Shown: piece after piece, positions 5,403 through 10,190 of the stretch
How positions within the stretch are numbered: the first letter of the stretch is position 1
How the letters are laid out: each line of letters starts with the position of its first letter
DNA from: JBBFMJ01 sp037441225
Lineage (GTDB): Bacteria; Acidobacteriota; Thermoanaerobaculia; UBA2201
Length of the DNA stretch: 10,190 bases
Direction: 5' to 3'
NCBI GenBank assembly: GCA_037441225.1
Contig: JBBISU010000105.1
Coordinates: 1 to 10,190, forward strand
The notes under the pieces: model-generated
What the model saw: only the letters and a program-made list of their open reading frames with translations
Database searches by the model: none
Told to the model about the DNA's origin: nothing
Position numbers and translations under genes: made by a program

Positions 5403-6111
5403 AAAGGGTATATATATTTTTCCCAGCATTTTAACAATTGGTTCAATCTATTGCGGTTTCTATGCTCTTATTAAAAGTTTCAATTATAAGTGGGAAGCTG
5501 CTGGATTGTGGATTATATTGGCTGCTATTTTAGACACCCTCGATGGAAGGATTGCACGCCTCACAAAAACCTCAACGGAATTTGGAAAAGAACTGGATTC
5601 TTTAGCAGATGCTTTATCCTTTGGGATTGTTCCGGCAATTATTTTGTATAACTACTCTTTAAAGGAATTAGGTAGAGCAGGAATTTTGCTCACATTTTTA
5701 TATTTAACCTGTGGAATTATTCGCCTTGCCAGATTTAATACCCTAATGCCTTATGTTTCAAAATCTCACTTTTTGGGACTTCCAATCCCAGCTTCTGCTT
5801 CTTTTTTTGCTCTGGCTTTAATATTAAAGCTTCCTAAAGATTCTTTGGTTTTTCCCATCTCCACTTTGATTTTATCTTATCTTATGGTTTCCACTCTTCC
5901 ATATCCTTCTTTTAAAGAATTAGAGATTAAAACAATGAAACCAACTTTTACTCTTCTTTCAATAGTCCTTTTGTTTTTAATTATTGCCTTCCACCCACCT
6001 TTAAGTTTGCTTATACTCTTATTGACTTATTATTTTTCTGGTCCTTATTTATTCTTTTCAAAGAAATTATTAAAAAGAAAGAAAGAATTCAACCTCTTTG
6101 ATGAAACATAA
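5362..6111 (+). CDS. pssA: CDP-diacylglycerol-serine O-phosphatidyltransferase
   Basis: A 249-aa multi-pass membrane enzyme joining CDP-diacylglycerol and serine to make phosphatidylserine. The CDP-alcohol phosphotransferase signature D-x2-DG-x2-AR-x8-G-x3-D-x3-D is complete: D58, D61-G62, A65-R66, G75, D79, D83. Several hydrophobic helices follow. The N-terminus is a Lys-rich cytoplasmic tail. The ATG at 5362 is preceded by AAGGAG and lies 41 nt inside psd; a later TTG at 5380 is possible. With psd it forms the complete phosphatidylethanolamine branch. The third gene starts within its last codons. Confidence 0.93.
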   Translation: MQELQLLQKKKKSKKGIYIFPSILTIGSIYCGFYALIKSFNYKWEAAGLWIILAAILDTLDGRIARLTKTSTEFGKELDSLADALSFGIVPAIILYNYSLKELGRAGILLTFLYLTCGIIRLARFNTLMPYVSKSHFLGLPIPASASFFALALILKLPKDSLVFPISTLILSYLMVSTLPYPSFKELEIKTMKPTFTLLSIVLLFLIIAFHPPLSLLILLLTYYFSGPYLFFSKKLLKRKKEFNLFDET

Positions 6112-7033
6112 AAAAGTTGCTCTCTTAGATGTCTCAACTCTTGAAGGTGAGACCTTTAAAAATTTTTTAATGGATCACCCTTTAAGTGGTGTAGATTTTT
6201 TCTATTTCCAGGATAAAGAGACAGTTTTTACCAAATCTTCTGAAGGTGCATCAATTATTTTAGAAGAAAAAAAAGAATATCTTTTGGATTTCCCTTTGAT
6301 AATTGATTTTAAAAAAAGAAGAAAGGAAAAGTATGAACTCGATGGCTTTATTATTTATGCCTCTCCACAGGAAAAAGGAAAGTTGGTTTTTTATGGGATA
6401 AACCATAAAGATTCTTTCATTGATAAAAATTTTAATATTCCACACCCTTTAAATTGTTTGCTTTTAAGGTTTTTTGAAATTTTTACAAAGATGCACCCAA
6501 AGATTGTATTTTGTAATTCTGTTTTATCTACCTCAGAAGAAGGGAGGGAAGGGCAGGATGAACTTTATAACCAAACAATATCTCTTTTAAATCTTTCAAG
6601 TTTTAAGAAGAAAGTTTATAAAAATCAAATTGCTTTCAACATATCGCCAATTTCAGATTTATCTTTTCAAGAAAAAATGCAAAAGGAAATAGATTCATTT
6701 TTTGAAAATTCTTTTCCAATAAAGATTCAATTTACAAAATCAGGTATATTTTTTGGAGTTTTATCTTTCTTAAATATTGTCTTTTCATCAGAAGAAGATA
6801 AAAATTTTTATAAAGATTGGCTTTCAAGAAGTGAGGACTTTGTCTTTTCTTTTAAAAATGAAGGTGTTGTAGAAGCAGTTCAAAAAGGAAAAGTCCTCAT
6901 CAAATTAAATGATGATGCCCAAAACAATATTTTAAGTATAATTGTTTTCTCTGATCCCCTTTATTCTGGAATGTCTTATAATCTTTATAATTTAATAGAT
7001 GAATTTTTTAAAACAAATTATGTGTTAAAATAA
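6101..7033 (+). CDS. Usg/Asd-fold protein, probably non-catalytic
   Basis: A 310-aa protein that follows the layout of the aspartate-semialdehyde dehydrogenase (Asd) family without its key residues. The N-terminus KVALLDVSTLEGE replaces the NADP-binding GATGxVG. The NPNC catalytic block is represented by IPHPLNC (113-119), which lines up better with the VPDSLTS of E. coli Usg, an Asd paralogue without catalytic cysteine. The dimerisation-domain signature is clear: STSEEGREGQDELYNQT (143-159), then IAFNISPISD (about 177-186), and an NLYNLIDEFF C-terminal helix. So the fold is probably kept and catalysis lost. The ATG overlaps pssA by 11 nt; a TTG one codon earlier is an alternative. The gene sits 4 nt before pilT. 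Its role is unknown. The homology call rests on motif spacing and is moderate. Confidence 0.65.
   Translation: MKHKKVALLDVSTLEGETFKNFLMDHPLSGVDFFYFQDKETVFTKSSEGASIILEEKKEYLLDFPLIIDFKKRRKEKYELDGFIIYASPQEKGKLVFYGINHKDSFIDKNFNIPHPLNCLLLRFFEIFTKMHPKIVFCNSVLSTSEEGREGQDELYNQTISLLNLSSFKKKVYKNQIAFNISPISDLSFQEKMQKEIDSFFENSFPIKIQFTKSGIFFGVLSFLNIVFSSEEDKNFYKDWLSRSEDFVFSFKNEGVVEAVQKGKVLIKLNDDAQNNILSIIVFSDPLYSGMSYNLYNLIDEFFKTNYVLK
7023..7031 (+). promoter_or_regulatory. Extended -10 in front of pilT
   Basis: TG-T-TAAAAT is identical to the psd extended -10 and is likewise followed by exactly 6 nt before the start codon. No ribosome-binding site precedes pilT, so an internal leaderless transcript is plausible in addition to operon read-through. 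No -35 match was found. Confidence 0.35.
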
Positions 7034-7037
7034 TAAT

Positions 7038-8492
7038 ATGCTTATAAATGAACTTCTGGCAAAAACAAAAGAATTGGGTGCCTCAGATTTACATATAAAA
7101 ACAATGAGGCCCCCTCTCGTAAGAATAAAAGGAGAACTTATAGCTCTTCAAGGTTATGAACCATTGAAGCCAGAAGTAATAACAGAGATAATAAAGCAAA
7201 TTTTAAGTGAAAAACAACTTAAAAAGTTAGAAGAATTTCAATCAGTTGACTTTGGATATGGGGTTCCAAAAGTTGCAAGGTTTAGAGGAAACGCTTATTA
7301 TCAAAGGGGAACCTTATCTCTTTCTTTCAGGCAAATACCTTATGATATTAAAAATATTGAGGATTTAAATTTGCCAAAAATAATACATGAATTTTGCGAC
7401 TTGCCTGATGGACTTGTTTTGGTTACAGGACCAACAGGTATGGGAAAATCTACAACCCTTGCTGCAATCATAAAAGAAATCTCAGAAAAGCATAGAGTTC
7501 ATATAGTAACAATTGAAGATCCTTTGGAATTTTTGTTTACAGATAGTTTAGCTTCTATATCACAAAGAGAAGTTGGGACCGATACGCCTTCCTTTAAAGA
7601 AGCATTAAAAAATTGTATGAGACAGGATCCAGATGTAATAATGGTTGGAGAGATGAGGGATGTAGATACAATGGCAACAGTTTTAACAGCAGCGGAAACA
7701 GGGCATCTTGTGTTTTCTACATTGCATACAAATAATGCAGGGCAGACCATTGATAGAATTATTGATGCATTTCCCTCAAATCAGCATAAACAAATTAGGA
7801 GTCAATTAGCTCAAGTATTAAGAGCTATAATATCACTTAGGTTAATACCAAAGGCAGATGGAACCGGGCTTACAGCAGCAGTAGAAATTATGAAAAATAC
7901 ACCAAGAATAGCAAAACTTATAGAAGAAGGAAATATAAAAGATATAACAGAAGAAGTTGAATCATCTGTTGCACATTTTAGAATGCAAACAATAAATCAG
8001 TCATTGATTGCCCTTATTGTGAATGGGATTGTTTCCTATGAAACAGCTATCAGCCATTCACCAGACCCTGACGATTTATCTTTAAAATTAAGAAAACTCT
8101 TCCCACAAGTGGAAGAAAAAGCAAGAGGAGGCCTTATGGTTTCAACATCAGATTTTGCTGAAATCCAAGAATTAATGGGTATAAAAAAGCAATATGAAGA
8201 ACAAGAAGAAAAGTACAAATTAAGGCTACAGGAAAAGGAAGAAGAAATCTCTTACTTGAAAATGCAAATCCAAGAAAAAGAAAAATTATACTTAAATGAA
8301 ATGAATGCTATAAAAGAATTAAGAGTAGAAAATGAAAAACTGAAAAAAGAAATTGAACTAATTAAAAAAGATGCAGGAGAAAAAATCCAACTTCTTCAAC
8401 AAAGGATTAAAGATTTAAATCAATTATTAGCAGAAGCAAAAATATCAAAAACAGGAGAAGAAAAAAAACCCTCTGGCTTTTTTAAAAAATAA
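7038..8492 (+). CDS. pilT: PilT-type twitching ATPase with C-terminal coiled coil
   Basis: A 484-aa GspE/PilT secretion ATPase, a hexameric motor that depolymerises type IV pili at the inner membrane. After the PAS-like N-terminal domain (ASDLHI at 15-20) come Walker A GPTGMGKST (131-139), the Asp box TIEDPLEF (158-165), Walker B DPDVIMVGEMRD (197-208), and the His box GHLVFSTLHT (222-231). The canonical AIRNLI motif region appears as RIAKLIEEG (290-298). The canonical part ends near 370, the usual PilT length. Residues about 380-470 add a Lys/Glu-rich coiled coil with heptad-like spacing and a FFKK end. This could mediate binding to a partner or localisation. A PilU/PilB-like motor is less likely given close PilT motifs. 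It is last in the lipid operon, 4 nt after the Usg-like gene. Confidence 0.9.
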   Translation: MLINELLAKTKELGASDLHIKTMRPPLVRIKGELIALQGYEPLKPEVITEIIKQILSEKQLKKLEEFQSVDFGYGVPKVARFRGNAYYQRGTLSLSFRQIPYDIKNIEDLNLPKIIHEFCDLPDGLVLVTGPTGMGKSTTLAAIIKEISEKHRVHIVTIEDPLEFLFTDSLASISQREVGTDTPSFKEALKNCMRQDPDVIMVGEMRDVDTMATVLTAAETGHLVFSTLHTNNAGQTIDRIIDAFPSNQHKQIRSQLAQVLRAIISLRLIPKADGTGLTAAVEIMKNTPRIAKLIEEGNIKDITEEVESSVAHFRMQTINQSLIALIVNGIVSYETAISHSPDPDDLSLKLRKLFPQVEEKARGGLMVSTSDFAEIQELMGIKKQYEEQEEKYKLRLQEKEEEISYLKMQIQEKEKLYLNEMNAIKELRVENEKLKKEIELIKKDAGEKIQLLQQRIKDLNQLLAEAKISKTGEEKKPSGFFKK

Positions 8493-8514
8493 ATATAAAT
8501 AAATTTTACTATTT

Positions 8515-8531
8515 TGTTCATTTATTGAATA
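8515..8531. promoter_or_regulatory. Upstream inverted repeat 1 (TGTTCA-N5-TGAATA)
   Basis: TGTTCA-TTTAT-TGAATA, five of six arm bases paired. It has the same form as the second copy and is centred about 153 bp upstream of the predicted sigma-54 start, within the usual range for enhancer-binding-protein sites. Confidence 0.4.
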
Positions 8532-8593
8532 AAACATTTTTTATTTATCTCTGTTAAAAATATTATAATTTATGCCTTTAATTTGAATAATTG

Positions 8594-8610
8594 TGTTCAA
8601 ATTATGAACA
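8594..8610. promoter_or_regulatory. Upstream inverted repeat 2 (TGTTCA-N5-TGAACA)
   Basis: Perfect 6-bp arms around AATTA, centred about 74 bp before the predicted start and 79 bp from copy 1. A second inverted repeat, TTTGAA-N8-TTCAAA (8582-8601), overlaps it. A likely dimeric regulator site; the protein that binds is unknown. Confidence 0.45.
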
Positions 8611-8649
8611 ATAAAAATATAAATCCTTCAAATTTTACTACTATTTTTC

Positions 8650-8665
8650 TGGCATAAAAATTGCA
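8650..8665 (+). promoter_or_regulatory. Sigma-54 (-24/-12) promoter of the LuxR-type regulator gene
   Basis: TGGCAT-AAAAA-TTGCA matches TGGCAC-N5-TTGCA at every conserved position except one (T for C after TGGCA), with the GG and GC elements at the exact spacing. With C8664 as -12 the start falls at about 8676, two bases before the ATG. Activation would need an AAA+ enhancer-binding protein, which is not encoded in the window. Confidence 0.65.
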
Positions 8666-8677
8666 TATTTAATTTGT

Positions 8678-9781
8678 ATGAAGGAAAATGAAATTATCAA
8701 AATACTAAAAAATCCTTTAGAAAGCTCTATAGATTGGAGTACTTTTTTAAAGAATTTTTCTTCTTGCTTAAGAGTTGATGCTTTATCTTTTTTAAAATTA
8801 TCAAAAAACATTCCAAAATTTGAATTTTTCCTTAATTATAATATAGATGAAAAATTTTTAAAAAATTGGCAAAATAAAATCCAAGAAAACCATTACCTTT
8901 TTGACTTCTTAAAAAAAATTGAAGAAGAAAAAATAGTTGATGAAAATGATCTATTTAAAAGAAAAGATTTAAATTGTGAAAAAGAATTAGAATATCTTAT
9001 GAAAATGAAAAATATAAAGCATTTTTTAATTCTTGGAGTTTTAAATAATTCTTGTGAAAATATATTTTTTGTTGTTTTTAGATTTGAAAATAATAATAAT
9101 TTTTATGAGAAGGAAAAGAAATTTTTTAAAAAAATAGCTCTTTTTTTAAAGATAAACCTTTGTTTTTGTTCAAAATTAGAAATAATTGAAAATAAAATTG
9201 AAATATTAAAAAAAATAATAGAAAATGAAGGGAAAGGAATAATAGTTTTGGATAAAAACTTAAATATAACATTGATGAACAAAAGCGCTTCAGATATTTT
9301 GTCAAAAAAGGAAGGGTTAGAACTTACAAAAGAAGGGATTGAAATAACAAACCCAGTTATTTCATTACAATTTAAAAAATATTTAAAAAGGCTTTATTCT
9401 ACTGACTTGATTAAAGAGAATCTTTTGCTTAAAATACCAAAAAAAAGAAAAGAAGGCAATATAATTCTTCAAATTTTTCCAATTACAGATAAGTGTGATT
9501 TTAATGGAAATTTAAAAAATATAATTATTATTATTTATGATACTTTAGCTTTAGGTTTTCCTGATCCTTCTTTTTTATCCCAAACATTTCAATTTACACC
9601 TCAAGAAAACAAAATTGCACTTCTTTTATCTAAAAGTTTGGATTTAAAAGAAATTGCAAAGGAATTAGAAATATCGTTACATACAGTAAGAACCCATCTA
9701 AAACATATTTATTCTAAAACAAATATATCAAGGCAAGCAGAACTAATAAAACTCCTCTTATCCCTTCCTAAACAATTTTAA
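8678..9781 (+). CDS. LuxR-family transcriptional regulator with GAF-like and PAS domains
   Basis: A 367-aa cytoplasmic regulator. The N-terminal half (about 15-165) has the size and alternating pattern of a GAF-like sensor, without clear ligand residues. A PAS domain (about 180-285) starts with GKGIIVLDKNLNITLMNKSA. The C-terminal LuxR/FixJ helix-turn-helix is clear: FTPQENKIALLLSKSLDLKEIAKEL, recognition helix SLHTVRTHLKHIYSKT, and RQAELIKLL (306-360). There is no receiver domain, so control is likely by a small molecule or by its PAS/GAF partners. No transmembrane segment is seen. Very AAA/TTT-rich codon use resembles its neighbours. The start is fixed by the sigma-54 promoter, which leaves an almost leaderless mRNA. 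Targets are unknown; pilT immediately upstream makes motility or surface functions a reasonable guess. Confidence 0.85.
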   Translation: MKENEIIKILKNPLESSIDWSTFLKNFSSCLRVDALSFLKLSKNIPKFEFFLNYNIDEKFLKNWQNKIQENHYLFDFLKKIEEEKIVDENDLFKRKDLNCEKELEYLMKMKNIKHFLILGVLNNSCENIFFVVFRFENNNNFYEKEKKFFKKIALFLKINLCFCSKLEIIENKIEILKKIIENEGKGIIVLDKNLNITLMNKSASDILSKKEGLELTKEGIEITNPVISLQFKKYLKRLYSTDLIKENLLLKIPKKRKEGNIILQIFPITDKCDFNGNLKNIIIIIYDTLALGFPDPSFLSQTFQFTPQENKIALLLSKSLDLKEIAKELEISLHTVRTHLKHIYSKTNISRQAELIKLLLSLPKQF

Positions 9782-9859
9782 CTCAAAATATTTAGTTGAA
9801 AATGAGATTAACCCAAATTACACAATTGTAGTCAAAAAATCAACTGTTATCTGCATTTT

Positions 9860-9988
9860 CTAATATCCTTTTCTCTTTTTCGGGGAACACGGATTTTTTT
9901 GCCAGAAGCATCTATCCATTAAATTCATTGCATAATATATCTCTTTTGCTTTATTTTCTGATTCTGAATATTTTTCATACCTTGACAT
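9860..9988 (-). CDS. Possible 42-aa protein
   Basis: This begins MSRYEKYSESENKAKE and ends in a basic Cys- and Pro-containing tail (CFWQKNPCSPKKRKGY). The ATG has AGGA 8 nt upstream. The frame stays open to 10075, but the region before this ATG lacks a ribosome-binding site. Another minus-strand frame covering 10113-9925 also reads as fairly protein-like (KKGGIYYIYVRVLGKV), so this may be two overlapping small genes or one gene broken by a frameshift. Not recognised. Confidence 0.25.
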   Translation of the reverse strand: MSRYEKYSESENKAKEIYYAMNLMDRCFWQKNPCSPKKRKGY

Positions 9989-10169
9989 TTTACTTTTCCT
10001 AAAACTCTCACATAGATGTAATATATACCACCTTTTTTTATATTTATACTTCTGTAAAATCTTTTTAATAAACATAAAAATAGTATAAACCTAAAAATAT
10101 ATTTTCCTGCCAATTTTATTTATTCTGGGACTGCTTCGCCTAATTAAAGTTTTTTAGATAAAAAAAGTG

Positions 10170-10189
10170 CAAATTTTTGTAAAAATTTG
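10170..10189. repeat. Terminal 9-bp inverted repeat
   Basis: CAAATTTTT and AAAAATTTG face each other across a 2-base centre: a perfect but AT-only palindrome. It could be an operator or the edge of something outside the window. Confidence 0.3.
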
Positions 10190-10190
10190 A

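Larger units (their letters stand above)
9782..10190. other. Right-hand stretch with no confident gene
   Basis: About 400 AT-rich bases after the regulator. A possible 42-aa minus-strand ORF (9988..9860) and an overlapping second minus-strand frame are the only coding candidates. The last bases form an inverted repeat. I find no convincing terminator after the regulator, tRNA or insertion element. Confidence 0.5.

Noticed and set aside
6101..7033. Calling this gene a functional aspartate-semialdehyde dehydrogenase to pair with hom
   Set aside because: The glycine-rich cofactor motif and the standard NPNC active-site block are missing, so the biosynthetic enzyme should be elsewhere.
7499..7750. 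83-aa minus-strand ORF inside pilT, and similar small ORFs at 8036-8218 and 6260-6445
   Set aside because: They are antisense to clear coding sequence and show no protein-like features of their own.

Overview
The window is strongly AT-rich. Coding regions use many A/T-ending codons, with long A and T runs in the spacers. The gene content points to an uncultivated Gram-negative-type bacterium: a two-step phosphatidylethanolamine pathway (PssA, then Psd), a PilT twitching ATPase, a fused class I fumarase and a sigma-54 type promoter. I cannot name the phylum from the sequence alone.

Left part (1-2138, mostly minus strand, accessory in character). The window opens inside a gene read on the minus strand. 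Its first 20 residues, behind a very good Shine-Dalgarno, resemble the N-terminus of type I-B CRISPR Cas8/TM1802-like proteins. Upstream of it lie a 26-codon overlapping ORF and a -10 box. Next comes a tightly packed minus-strand cassette: 35-aa protein, 69-aa acidic protein, nucleotidyltransferase-fold protein. It resembles a toxin-antitoxin or nucleotidyltransferase defence-like module. A lone small protein of 63 aa follows. The spacer at about 1805-2080 is the only GC-richer stretch. It carries three hairpins of identical geometry (GTAG + 8-nt arm + 5-nt loop + 8-nt arm), a decayed inverted fourth copy, and a 7-nt tandem repeat. I read this as a REP/BIME-type element cluster.

Middle (2139-8492, core metabolism and envelope). 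A fused fumarase (plus) converges on homoserine dehydrogenase (minus) with only three bases between the stop codons. Homoserine dehydrogenase is divergent from a plus-strand operon, psd-pssA-(Usg/Asd-like)-pilT. The two divergent promoters are interlocked: each -35 overlaps the other's -10. In the operon, PssA makes phosphatidylserine and Psd decarboxylates it. The third gene encodes a degenerate aspartate-semialdehyde-dehydrogenase-fold protein, probably non-catalytic. The fourth is PilT with an extra C-terminal coiled coil.

Right part (8493-10190). A GAF-like/PAS/LuxR-HTH regulator is preceded by a near-consensus sigma-54 promoter and two upstream inverted repeats, TGTTCA-N5-TGAAYA, placed like enhancer sites. 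The last 400 bases hold only a possible 42-aa ORF and an inverted repeat.

A theme through the window is that several start codons lie 6-8 nt downstream of a good -10 box, or about 2 nt from a predicted sigma-54 start, without a Shine-Dalgarno. This suggests that leaderless mRNAs are common in this organism. Only fumarase, homoserine dehydrogenase and a few others have a clear ribosome-binding site.
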